Shown in pieces: positions 1-9,603 of a stretch of DNA of 28,620 nt (its first letter is position 1; each line of letters begins with the position of its first letter). The notes beneath the pieces are model-generated. The model was given only the letters and a program-made list of their open reading frames with translations, was not told the DNA's origin and made no database searches. Where the stretch lies: assembly GCA_016748015.1 (NCBI GenBank), contig JAAOMT010000136.1, positions 10,004-38,623 of the forward strand, written 5' to 3'. The stretch is from Geosiphon pyriformis. Lineage: Eukaryota > Glomeromycota > Glomeromycetes > Archaeosporales > Geosiphonaceae. The position numbers and the translations under genes are program-made.

Positions 1-507
1 AAAAAAAATAAGAAAAAAAAATAAAAATTTAGTATTTTATCAAAAGTTATAATCAAGAATTATTGGTCCAGTATAGTTAAAAATCAAATTTTATCAACAT
101 AAAAAATTAATAGTATGAAATTAATTAATATTTTTTAATCAAATAATACAAATATAAATTGAATAATAATGAATATTTTATTAATATAAGTATAATTCTA
201 TTTTAAGTTATAGAAAACTATTTTTTGAAGAAAGAGATATTAAATAGTTATTAATTTTTAATTACTATTTTGAACTTTGCTAATTCTCAAATTTGCTTTT
301 TTTATTTTTAAATAATATGTCATGATTTTTTGATAATGTGCTTATTGCTAAGCAATATGCCATAATTCTTTAACAATATGCTTATTGCTAAGCAATATGC
401 CATAATTTTTTAACAATGTATTTACTTACTAAGTACTATTCTTTTATTGGTCTATTTTTACTATCTGTTTTTTCTATTTTTTTTGTACTTATATTCTATA
501 AATAACA
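1..507 (-). repeat. Truncated LTR of the A family (copy D)
   Basis: This stretch aligns by eye with the right-hand part of both element A LTRs. The anchors are a match around positions 31-105 to 2629-2700 (both carry TATAATCAAGA and CCAGTATAGTTAAA), the ATTGCTAAGCAAT palindromes near 340-400, and the shared end AATAACA at 501-507. The window edge removes the rest. It is more diverged from the A LTRs than they are from each other, so it is an older insertion, either a solo LTR or one end of an element outside the window. No coding body of the same element follows on its right. Confidence 0.8.
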
Positions 508-2192
508 CTAAGAACAAAGATAAAAAAATAATTAATTTAGTTTTAAACACAGAATCTGTGAATTATGTATAAGTAATTTTTAGTTTTGAATATTTTTTTA
601 TTTGAGTTAATATAAATATATAAATAAGATAAATTTAAAAAATATAAATAGAAAAATATTAAGTTTTTTCTATTTGTTTTTTTTTTTATTTTGCTAAAAC
701 TACTTATTTTTATACATATTTTTAATTTTATAAGATTGTTTTTAATTATTTGTTATTACTAGCTATTACTTGCTATTTCTGTTTTTGTTTTATTTTTTTT
801 ACATTATAACTAATTATTCTATATTATGATTAGTTATTTCATATTATCTTGTATTATTCTGAATTATTACACATTATTTTGTATTATTTTATATTATCAC
901 ATTTTTTCTAAGTTATCATATTTTTAGTTATATTTTTTAATATCTTTTGAATTGGTTTTTTTATTTGAGTAATACTGTTTCAAGTAGTAGTATATTTATA
1001 AAAAAAATGTTTAAAAAAACTCTTTTTCTTAAAAAAAAAGATTGTTTTTAATAATGTTAAGCATTCTGATAACAAAAAAACATATTATTAATCAAGTTTG
1101 GTTCTGATAATATGTATTCAGATGTTAATAGTAAATTTAGTAATGGTAAAAATAGTATTATTATGAATAATATTAATAATGAATCTCTCTTAAATTTAGC
1201 TACTACTACTTCTAAAGCCAAAAAATTTAATACTAAAATAGTTTATAACTTTTTTTTTGGTTTTTTCAACTTTAATATAGAAAAAAAAATTAGACTTTTT
1301 TTATCTCCTTTTAATATTTTTTTGGACAAAAAATAGATTGATCTAAAGATTATTAAGACTTAAATAGAAATAGCTATTAAAAAATTATTTGCTCTGAATA
1401 TTAATCTCTTGGCAATAAAAAAAATTAATAACAGCAAAAACTTAGGCAGTCAAAAAAATGTTTTTATTAATTAATAGTTTTGGGGAGGTCATTACCTTCT
1501 CAAAATTTGAAAAGATTATCAAATTTATGTTTATCTCAGAAAAAACATGATTAAAACTGCATTATTGGCTAAAAAAAAAAGTTAAAGTAAATAGTAATCT
1601 TAAAAAACAAGAAATTAGATCAGATTAAGTTATAATAATAATAAAAATTTTTATAAACCTACTAAAAAAAATGATTGTCACAGCTCTTTCTAAGTTTAGT
1701 TAGATAATGTCAATCTAATTACAATTAATTGGATTATAACAGAAAACTATAGTAAAGTTTGTTAAATTAGGTTAGACCAATTAATTAGCTATTAAGTAGT
1801 TATTTTTTATTAGAAAAGTTTCAATAAAAGTGGCCAAAACTGTGAGTAATTATAATACATAAATGTCTAGAAATTATTTTAGGACACTTTTGTTTATCTT
1901 GTCTATAAGAATAATAGCTTATAATTTAAGTATTTGTTAAAAAAAACTGGTAAAAAAACTTAAATTATTAATTGATTGATCAAAACAGATAATAGAATTT
2001 ACTATACTATTGTTATGAGTTGTAGTAACAAGCTAATAAGCTAATGGATAGCAAGAAAGAACAAGATTGTAGAATGATGAAGAAATCAAAGGGAATTCAA
2101 CTTCAAAGAGTGAATTAAATAAGTATAAATTCAATATACAAGATTAGTTTCATAAAATATCTCAGTTGCTATACTTTTTAAAAGATAATTAG
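508..2192. other. AT-rich spacer, no supportable gene
   Basis: I see no retroelement domain or RNA gene here. Positions 800-930 hold an irregular run of TATTAT-like words separated by short C-containing words, which looks like low-complexity decay. A 74-codon ATG-initiated frame at 1112-1336 is rich in Asn, Lys and Phe, as expected by chance in this composition, and matches no family I know. The frame through 1321-2118 has a stop density no better than random for such AT-rich DNA. Confidence 0.6.
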
Positions 2193-3107
2193 TATTACAG
2201 ATGATTATTTGAGGTCTCAAAGCAAATAACAAATCTGTAACTTGGTGTTCAGTTGATATAATGGTGTCGATTTTTGAAGGTTTTTGTGATTTGAGAATTT
2301 TGGTTGATTTAAAAGTTTTGTTGTGGAGTTCTTTATATAATAGACAGAGATTCAATGGTAATTGTAGTAGTTTCTGAAATTGCAATTCTGCCCAATTTTT
2401 TTCTCAGCTTGGCAGCCAGATTTATTCTGGCAGTTGTGCCTTTTTAGTAAGCTATTTATTAATATATATGTAATTCTATCTTTATTTCTGGTCTTTTATC
2501 AGGCTATCTTTGACATTAATAATTCAGTGCTTAATCTTCAATCAATTATTAAAACCAAAAGAAATAACAAAAGAAAATAAAAAAAAAATAAAAAAAGATA
2601 AAAAAATAAGCCAAGGCAATTGCAAGTTAGTATTCTATCAATAGCTATAATCAAGAGCTATTGTTCCAGTATAGTTAAATATCAATTACTATCAACATAA
2701 AATGTTGATAGTAGAGAGTAAATTAAAATAGTGAATAATTATTTATTAATATTTGTGAATGGAGAGTTGCTTAGATTAAATCTAAACAGAAAGGTCTGTT
2801 TTTTTTTCTTCTAATGCTACTATTATATATACATAATTGATGTTCTACAAGATTGCTTATATTCCCAAGTGATGTGTTATGATTTTTTGAGCAATGCTCA
2901 TATTACTAAACAATATGCCCTAATTTTCTAACATTGCTCCATATTGCTAAGCAATATGTCGTGATTTCTAATATTGCTCCATATTGCTGAGCAATATGCC
3001 ATGATTTCTGATATTGTTTTATATTACTAAGCAATGTGCTTACATGCTAACTACTACTCCTTTATTGGTCTATTATTTTCTATATCTGTTTTTTTTTATG
3101 AATAACA
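2193..3107 (-). repeat. Element A 3' LTR (left copy)
   Basis: This pairs with 20410-21270. On the plus strand both start TATTACA, and both end with TATGARTAACA after a T-rich run. In element orientation the LTR therefore begins TGTTA and ends TAATA instead of the usual CA, which a C-to-T change explains. It is 915 bp against 861 bp for its partner. The excess is mainly one additional palindrome-bearing unit and a short segment near 3045-3065. Shared blocks include TTTGTTGTGGAGTTCTTTAT (2316-2335) and AATTTTTTTCTCAGCTTGG near 2395. Confidence 0.9.
2893..3041. repeat. Tandem palindrome array inside the LTR (U3 side)
   Basis: About four imperfect copies of a unit centred on ATTGCTNAGCAAT, an inverted repeat, occur with a spacing of roughly 40-55 bp: ATTACTAAACAAT, ATTGCTAAGCAAT, ATTGCTGAGCAAT and ATTACTAAGCAAT. 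Each is followed by ATGYC/GTG-type sequence and ATTTCTAATATTGC-like spacers. The partner LTR (21080-21215) has fewer units, and the old LTR at 1-507 has two. In element orientation the array lies near the 5' end of the LTR, i.e. in U3, where promoter elements usually sit. A regulatory role is inference. Confidence 0.7.
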
Positions 3108-3121
3108 TTATTTCTTCTTTT

Positions 3122-3832
3122 TTAATATTGAGCTCCATTGAAATTTTTATTTTGAATTATGTTAAATACTTTTTTTTCAAGTAGTGTTTGTTTTATTCTA
3201 CTCTTTATTTCTTCAACTTGTGAGTTGTTCATTTTTTCTTATTGGTTGATAATTATTGTTTTCATGTCAAAGTGTAGCAATACTTCTGTGTAGTTTTGAA
3301 ATATAGTGTATAGTTGATAAATGGTCTTGATGTGTAGTGTCAAGTTTGTTTTCTTTCTAATAATGTCTTTAATGTTCTAAATTATCTCTTAATTGAAGAT
3401 TCTCTTGGATTTATTAAGATATAATTTCTGAATATCTACTTTCTATCCCAGTTGATAGTAGCAGTATGGTATTGAAAATTGGTTTATTCATTTGTTCTAA
3501 TTTTTTTTTACCAGTTCTTCTGTTAGAACCATAGTGGTTATCTTTCCAAAAGTGTTTTTTACTTTTTCTACTATTTTATTTGACCAGTTTGTTGATTGTT
3601 TTTGTGATCATTGGTATAGTGTACTTTTTTTTTTTTGTTTGGTGTTTTAATAACAGATTGTTTAGTTGTTGATAATAATTTCTATGTTTACTTGTTGTTG
3701 ACTTAAAGCCTGAAACAATTGTTGAGCTAAAGTGTAAATATGGTCTGGTATTTCTATTTTTTTTTGTTGCTTTTGTTGTATATACCATGTTTTTATATAC
3801 TTCTTTGGTTGTTCAATTTGATGTATTTGGTT
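3122..3832 (-). pseudogene. Element A third ORF downstream of integrase (unknown function, broken)
   Basis: One minus-strand frame runs from about 3832 to a TAA at 3122-3124, 15 bp before the LTR. It is interrupted by about ten stops, most in TAA/TAG form consistent with decayed Gln or Trp codons, with no frameshift that I could detect. Readable pieces are PDHIYTLAQQLFQALSQQQ near the start, TIYQLYTIFQNYTEVLLHF, and a Lys/Glu-rich end closing with FNGAQY. It lies in a different frame from the integrase C-terminal region, which it overlaps or abuts. Its C-terminal half aligns by eye with the equivalent ORF of element B (8839-9534): the Y-x-YF/YY-x-x-G block, then an LY-x-[IL]F block. I do not recognise the family. 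It looks helical and soluble, with no convincing membrane segment, so an envelope role is unlikely. Confidence 0.6.
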
Positions 3833-5160
3833 TAATAATTATGATTGGTTTCAGATTTCATAGAATCTTATTTGGTTGAATTAGTATTCTCTGTGCTCCC
3901 AGTTGTGAAATATTACTGGTAGATGTTGGTACTATGTTTTAATATAGTTTCAGTTGATTTCCATGTACTGTTTTGGTTAAAATTTTGTTATTCAACCTTA
4001 ATTTATAAGCTCCATTTTCTAGAATTTTTTCTATGTAAAATGGTTCATCTCATTTGGAGTCAAATTTTTTACTCTATTGTTTTTCTGCTTTGGTATGATG
4101 TAGAAGTACTTTGTCTTCAATCCTAAATTTGACTGGTTTATCTGGCAGTTGGTTATTATGTCTTTCTTTTTGGTTTTCTTGTAACTTTTGGATGTTATTA
4201 GCTGCTTTTTGCTGTTTGTTTTCTAGTGTCTTTATTAAGTTATATGTTTTTTTCAACAATGTTCTTTGAAAATTCTTTTCTGTTATTGATTCTGTTAGAT
4301 ATGTTTTGACTTCTATCTCAATTGGTAATGTTGCTGTTCTACTATATACTAATTTAAATGGTGTTGCTTGTGTGCTGTCTTGTTTTATTGTTCTGTAAGC
4401 AAATAATATTGATGATATAAACAAATTCCATTTGTTCTGGTTTTCTTGGCTGATCTTAGCTATTGCTTTACACAGTGTTCTATTGAACTTTTCAACTAAT
4501 CCATTTGTTTGTAAATGATATGATAATAATAATAATAATAATTTTTTTATTCCAAATCTTTGACTTAATTCTGCCAATGTTCTATTCACAAAATGAGTTT
4601 CTTGATCTGATAATAGTTTTTTTGAACATTTATGTTGACAAATCAAATCTTAATGAACAAATTTGGCAATGGATTCTACATTTGCTCTTTGAATGGCTTT
4701 TGCTTCTGGCCATTTTGTGAGATAGTTCATGGCTACTGCAATATATCTGTTGCCTTTGCTGGTGATTGTTAATGATCTAACTAAGTCAATTTCAATATGG
4801 TCGAATGGTTGTCCTATTTTAATTGGTCTTAATGGTTTATTGGGTTTTGTTCCTTCTTTCCTTTGACAAGCATTACAATTTTGAACATATTGGATAATAT
4901 CTGGATACATAGACAGCCAATAGTATCTTTTTTTGGTTCTTTTCATAGTTGTTTCTTTGTGAAAATATTTTGCTGTTGGATCTAAGTACATGTTGAATAA
5001 TATTGTCTCTTTTTCTGGTTTTGTAATTACTCTGGTTGGTTGATCTGAATTTCTTTTGTTTTTCTGGTAAAGTATATTTTGATAGTTGATAAAATATTTT
5101 GATTGCTGTTTTATGTTGTTTTGTTCTTTTGAAAATAATTTCTCCTTAAACAATTGGATA
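3833..5160 (-). pseudogene. Element A integrase and Pol C-terminal region
   Basis: The N-terminal zinc-binding region is at about 4990-4850 (CNACQRKEG gives the CxxC; an upstream His appears changed to Tyr in AKYFHKET). The catalytic core follows: first Asp in EIDLV, then YLTKWPEAKAIQRA, where the Asp usual before YLTKW is Asn. The second Asp is in LLSDQETHF (4605-4607) and the Glu in GLVEKFN (4491-4493), so the DDE triad is still present. The D-to-E spacing is 37 residues instead of 35 because a TTA run encodes extra leucines. The C-terminal part has a GPY/F-like region, with two Trp positions now TAG and TGA, ending in KLRLNNKIL and HGNQLKLY. Further stops at Gln-like positions lead toward 3833. 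No chromodomain is visible. Pieces at 4074-4646 and 4650-5153 share a frame. Confidence 0.85.
4523..4542. repeat. (AAT)n microsatellite inside the integrase
   Basis: About six to seven ATA/AAT triplets on the plus strand encode a run of six leucines (TTA) on the minus strand, between the second Asp and the Glu of the integrase core. Elements B and C have two to three leucines at this place, so the repeat expanded in A without shifting the frame. Confidence 0.85.
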
Positions 5161-6504
5161 TTTATATAATATTAGAATTGTTGATATTTTTGTATATTCA
5201 TTTTTTGTTATATTTTTGGGTTAAAATGTTTTTAGATTTGTCTCATTCACAACAAACTATTGGCATTTTCGTTTTTTTTCTTTTTTTGTAGTGTACTGTA
5301 TAATTAAATGGTAAAAGTTCTATTTTCTATCTGGCATGGTGATTGTTTCCAAATTTTTGCTTCTAGATTGAAGTCAATTTTTTATAATTAGTGTATACAT
5401 TAAACTTTTAACTCAAGTATTTTTTCTATTTGATGACAGCCCAATAGATAGCTAAGTGTTTTAATGCTGGAGTTCTATAGTTTTTTTCAGCTGAACTTAA
5501 GCTTTTGCTGGTGTAAACTACTGGATGTTCTTGTCTATTCAGTTTTTTCTGAGATAATACCACTCTTAATGCTTGACCAGATGCATTAGTTGTGATTATA
5601 AATGGCTTTTTATGATCTGAATAGATTAGTATTAGAGCTTGAATAAGCTTTTTTTTTAATATATCAAAAGCTTTTTGCTGAGTTTCTGTCTATTTATATT
5701 TGGTGTTCTTTGTTTGGAGTTGGTATAGTGGTTAAGCTATCTTGGAAAAGTCTTTGATAAAGTGGCAGTAGTATTCAGCAAATTCCAAAAATGCTCTTAA
5801 TTCCATAAGATTATTTGGTACTAGAAAGTTTTTAATAATCTCAATCTTGTCTGAATCTGTTTTGATCTTATTTTTGCTCATAACATGTTCCAATAACTTG
5901 AGTTCTGTTTTGCCAAAGAAGCATTTGTTGGCATTTAATTTCAATTTTACTTGTCTGAGTCTTTCAAACACTTGTTGAAGATAATGCAGATGATCATCAA
6001 ATATTTTTGAGAACACATTAGTGTTATCCAAATATATAACTACTGATTTCTATAGTAGTCCAGTATAAACAATTTCCATAAGTCACTGGAAAGTGGCTGA
6101 AGCATTCATCAAGCCAAATGGTATAATCTTGAATTCAAAATTTCTTTCTCATGTTGTAAAAGCCATTTTTTCTTTATCTTCTGATTTTATGACTACTTGC
6201 CAGTAACCACTGTCCAAATCTAAAGTTAAAAACCATTTTTTTCTTTTGAAAGTGTCAAACAGCTCTTGGATCTTTGGTGTTAAGTAACTATTTCCTTTTG
6301 TCACTCCATTTAGTTTCTAGTAATCCACACAAAAGCGGATTTTCTCATTTTTTTTATGAACTAATACCACTGGTAATAATTATGGGCTTATTGATGGCTA
6401 AATTAGCCCATTGTCAAACATTTCATTGATTTTTTGACAAATATCTTATGGCTGGCTAGTGATACTCTGTATGCTTTTTGTTTAATTGGCATTGCATCTC
6501 CAGT
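5161..6504 (-). pseudogene. Element A reverse transcriptase and RNase H
   Basis: Reading on the minus strand from about 6500, the RT fingers and palm include KIRFCVDY, NGVTKG, motif A LTLDLDSGYWQV and FGLMNASATFQ. The catalytic loop is YLDN (6023-6034), where the family has YLDD: the second Asp is Asn by a GAT-to-AAT change. The frame continues through FGKTELKLLEHV and YYCHFIKDFSKIA into RNase H. There the active-site block TTDAS reads TTNAS (Asn codon 5585-5587), and the usual TELE block reads PALKHL. In-frame stops fall at TT-stop-ER (Arg), FQ-stop-LM (Arg), LL-stop-KSV (Trp) and DY-stop-KLN (Arg), all reachable by transitions. One frameshift lies near 6440-6460, just before the QKINEMFDNGLI block. 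The enzyme is catalytically dead. Confidence 0.9.
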
Positions 6505-7816
6505 TTTAATCTGATGCTAGATTATGTCAGTTCTGCCAAATTTATTTTCACTTGCAAAAATATTATTAAAGTTGTTAAGTAACATTTTAAGCTGCATATA
6601 TTGTAGTCCATTTAGATTTCCCAAGTTCATTTGTTCCAATTGTTCTGGTTGAAACAGATAACATTCTTTCTGTTCATATATTGTTTGAGATGTAATATCT
6701 ACATATCCACACAGTTGTGAAAAGTCTGGAATAGTGTTTGGCAGTTGGTTTTTAATTTTGGTAGTTAAGTATCCAATAGTGGTTCCTTCTGATATTTCAA
6801 TAATATCTCTCATATTGTTATAAATGGAAATTTTGATGTGTCTGTGGTTTTTGGCTGGTATGTGTAAATTGACTAATCTAATTTTTTCTAATTCACAAAG
6901 TGTTGCTTCTGTCTCAAAAATCTGAACCTGATCTTTTACTTTTTTTTCTATAACTACCATGTACTAATTATATAGTAGAATAGAAATTGATTGACAAGTG
7001 GAGATAATTTCTCCCTTGTCAATAGTTTCTTCCTCTGCCATATTAACTGGTACATCTATTTTATCCATGGATCTGAAACCCTGTATCTTTCTAACTGTAA
7101 TCCTTAATTCTTCCCTGTTTCTCACTGATACTAATTGAGCTATTTTAACCAGAAGCAGAAATATTGCCTGTGCTATTTTTTTGTTTGGCTCTATGATGTA
7201 GGCCTTCTCTGAGTCATTTTATAACATTGCAATAATATTTCCTATATATTCTGCATTAATTATTTCTTTTCTGATATTAATTTTCTTTTTTGCTAGACTA
7301 CTTCTAGATGTTAATTGAACCATTGTTGTTGTTAGAATTTTCAGTGCTATTTTTAGATTAATACAAGTGTGTGAATGTGGTTCCAATTTGAGGGCATCTT
7401 TCTCTGAATATCTTTGATCAAACTCTGCATTGGTATTATTCTCTTGTTCTGGCATAATATCTTTGTCATTATTGCTGAACTATTTAAGTTCCTGCTTTTT
7501 GGTAAGATTAGGCAGCATAATGTATGTTTTGGGGTTTGAATTAGAGTCCAAATTGTTGTTATTTTTGTTGTTATATTAAGTAGAGCTAGAACCATTGTTT
7601 TCATTGTTGTCATTGTCAAAGTTTAAATTGGGATTGAAAGTTGATTCTAATTCTGATGTGCAGTTGCTAATTGGTTTGTTTTTCTTTAGAATTGTGTAGA
7701 TCATGCATAATAATAGATTGTAAATGAGATTACACTTATTACAATATTGAAAGTCACATGGAATCAAACAGTAGTCACATAATTGGGTGTTTATTTCTTC
7801 TAAACACTGTTTCTGC
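6505..7816 (-). pseudogene. Element A dUTPase domain with flanking linkers
   Basis: A minus-strand frame runs from the junction with element B at 7816 to about 6517. The first part carries the end of the Cys-rich linker: CDYC, IPCDFQYCNKC (about 7720-7780), then an acidic Asn/Asp/Ser-rich stretch. The dUTPase fold follows at about 7460-7200. Motif 1 is NAEFDQRY (normally AGFDLR), motif 2 is SRSSLAKKKI, and motif 3 is EIINAEYIGNI (normally GIIDAGY-G-I, so both glycines and the catalytic Asp are altered). The connector (6960-6517) includes IPAKNHRHIKI, GTTIGYLTTKI and CGYVDITSQTIY and leads into RT. dUTPases hydrolyse dUTP to dUMP and PPi. In retroelements this limits uracil in cDNA. Changed motif residues make it inactive. 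About 320 bp of coding sequence is missing at the B junction compared with element C. Confidence 0.8.
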
Positions 7817-8401
7817 TGTTACCAGAGATTTTTGGTCTCTTTTTAGCTCTTGTATGTTCATTGTAATGCTGTTAATTCACGACTAAAAGAAGTGTTTGAA
7901 CCTCCAATAACTGAATTTATCTTCAAATTATCTTCTATAATTTGAACTTGCTGGGCTTATAAGTGGAATGGCCAATTCCATGCCAGTTGCTTTGTGTAGT
8001 TACATTGTAGTAAATGTCAACTCTTTCCCAGGAATTGCTCGTCTGAAAACTCACTAAAATGTGTAGTTACTTTGCTGTAAAAGTCAACTTTTCTACAGGA
8101 ATCTCGTCTGTAGACTACCCTAATAATTATAATAAGAAAAATAAAAGAAAAAAAGAAAATGAAAGAAATGTAAAAGAAATAGAATTCTATCAAGAGAAAC
8201 GTTTTCTATCCAAGCCTGGAGTCACTAACAGTTTACTGAAATTGGTAGCTAATCAATTTCGAAATGTTAGTTGGGTTTTGGGAATTTTCCAAGTACAATA
8301 ATTAAAGAATTTGGTTTTTTTGAATTATTTGATATTTATTTTTTTTTGTGTATATAGGAATGGTTTTAAGAAATAAATCTAAAGTAAGATACATTTTCTC
8401 A
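7817..8401 (-). repeat. Element B 3' LTR (left copy)
   Basis: It is 585 bp and matches 16618-17202 with roughly 40 differences by hand alignment, about 38 of them transitions. In element orientation it begins TGAGAAAATG and ends GTAACA. An 80-codon ATG frame on the plus strand (8059-8301) stays open in both LTR copies. It is antisense to the element and may be chance. A purine-rich AAAAGAAGAG lies about 10 nt before the LTR start on the coding strand and could be the polypurine tract. Confidence 0.95.
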
Positions 8402-8838
8402 AAGAGAGAAGCTCTTCTTTTATACAACTTGTTGTAATACTATTTTATGAACTTAAACTTTGCTCTTTTCTACAATTTTGCTGAACTAAAGATACATTTC
8501 GGTGAACTACAAGTTATTTTTGTGAACTATTAGATATTTTGGTGAACTATCAATTATTTCGGCAAATTTCTACAAATTTCAGTGAACTTTTGAGTGTTAC
8601 ATATTTCGGGGTATTGCATAATTGATCATCGCACTTAGGTTACATTTGTGTTATGTACCAATTGGGTTATTAGTTAAATGCTAATTTCGGACATTTTGCT
8701 AATGTAATAAGTGATGATTTGAAATAATAATATATGCTAATTAATGATAAGATTTATAAGGATAATTTTATGTTAAACAATATCTCTAATTTTGTCTGGT
8801 AATATAACCTCTTCCTCAAGACTGAGCTCTGTCGAAGT
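8402..8838 (-). other. Element B 3' untranslated region
   Basis: This is non-coding sequence between the third ORF and the 3' LTR. It contains the 20-bp tandem repeat listed separately and, next to the LTR, a candidate polypurine tract. I see no other structure. Confidence 0.7.
8475..8595. repeat. Six units of a 20-bp tandem repeat
   Basis: Units start at 8475 (21 nt), 8496, 8516, 8536, 8556 and 8576, each after the first exactly 20 nt long. The consensus on the plus strand is ATTTYGGTGAACTAYNARTT, and the unit at 8556 is the most diverged. Only length-preserving substitutions separate units 2-6. The period is close to two helical turns, so repeated motifs would face the same side of the DNA. 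I did not find the repeat in element A. Confidence 0.85.
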
Positions 8839-9534
8839 TCAAGTACTGTCTGTAATTTCCAGATAATAATCCAAAATTATTGAAGAAATTTGGTCTGAAA
8901 ATTGTTGAAATTTTAGTTCTGTGAGCTTTCTAATATATTGAATCTTCAAAGATTGTAAAATTGGGTTTTGTAGGACGTTTTTACAGGTGTGAAATAGGTC
9001 ATAAAGTCTAAGAGCAGTTCTTAGTTTATAATGACTCTTTGTAAGTCCAGCTGTTGTCTTGAATTCATTGTGGAGTTGTTTCCAAATAGCTTCTTTTGTG
9101 AGATTTGCTGCTGTAAGCTCCCGTTTTTGTTTGTGAAGTGTTTTTCCAATGTAAAAATATCTATATATTGAAATATAGTTGTAGTTTTCTTCATTAAAAC
9201 ACAGTTGAAGTTTTTGTTGAATAGTAGTATTTGGTGGAATACTAATAGGAGTGAGCATTAAGTTTTCTCTTAAAGCAAGCTTTAAAAGTTCTGGCAGGTG
9301 AACTCCAGAATAACTTTTTGTGTTCTTCTTATATGAATGATATTTTCGTGAATTTGGGGCTGAATTTCTGTTTAAGTATAATTAATGTGGTTTCCAGTAA
9401 CAGTAATAGATTATTTGGGTATTGTTTTTAAAGCTAACATTAGTTTTTGGAATAATTGTTGAATGTTTTAAGGAATAATTATTATAAGCAATTTGAAATA
9501 AAAGAAAATTATTATTGGTGTATGGGTTTTTATG
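8839..9534 (-). pseudogene. Element B third ORF downstream of integrase (unknown function)
   Basis: The frame is open from 9534 to the stop at 8839, interrupted by a single TAA at 9382-9384. It is the same frame as the end of Pol but separated from it by three stops. The intact C-terminal 139 codons begin at an ATG at 9256-9258. They read as a basic, helical protein with ISIYRYFYIGKTLHK, a WKQLHNEF block, LRLYDLFHTCKNVL, and a final LKFQQFSDQISSIILDYY. No signal peptide, membrane segment or catalytic motif is evident. The equivalent position in element A holds a related decayed ORF, so the gene is an ancestral component and not a random frame. Env-position accessory genes are known in some gypsy elements, but this does not look like an envelope. 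I do not recognise the family. Confidence 0.7.
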
Positions 9535-9603
9535 TTATTTTTGTTTTGTTTTTGTGAGATTGTTTCTAAATTATAAGAAGATAACTATAATAATAAATTT
9601 AAA

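Noticed and set aside
1112-1336. 74-codon plus-strand ORF as a small gene
   Set aside because: It is Asn/Lys/Phe-rich low-complexity sequence without similarity to a known family, and its length is expected by chance.
1321-2118. Possible decayed coding frame on the plus strand ending in QLQRVN
   Set aside because: About 13% of codons are stops, which is no better than chance in DNA this AT-rich, and no domain is recognisable.
2188-2192. Target-site duplication for element A (ATTAG against TTTAG near 21277)
   Set aside because: The right-hand match is imperfect and six bases away from the LTR end.
8839-9534. Envelope-like gene, because of its position after integrase
   Set aside because: There is no signal peptide, no transmembrane segment, and no cysteine pattern or fusion-like hydrophobic stretch.
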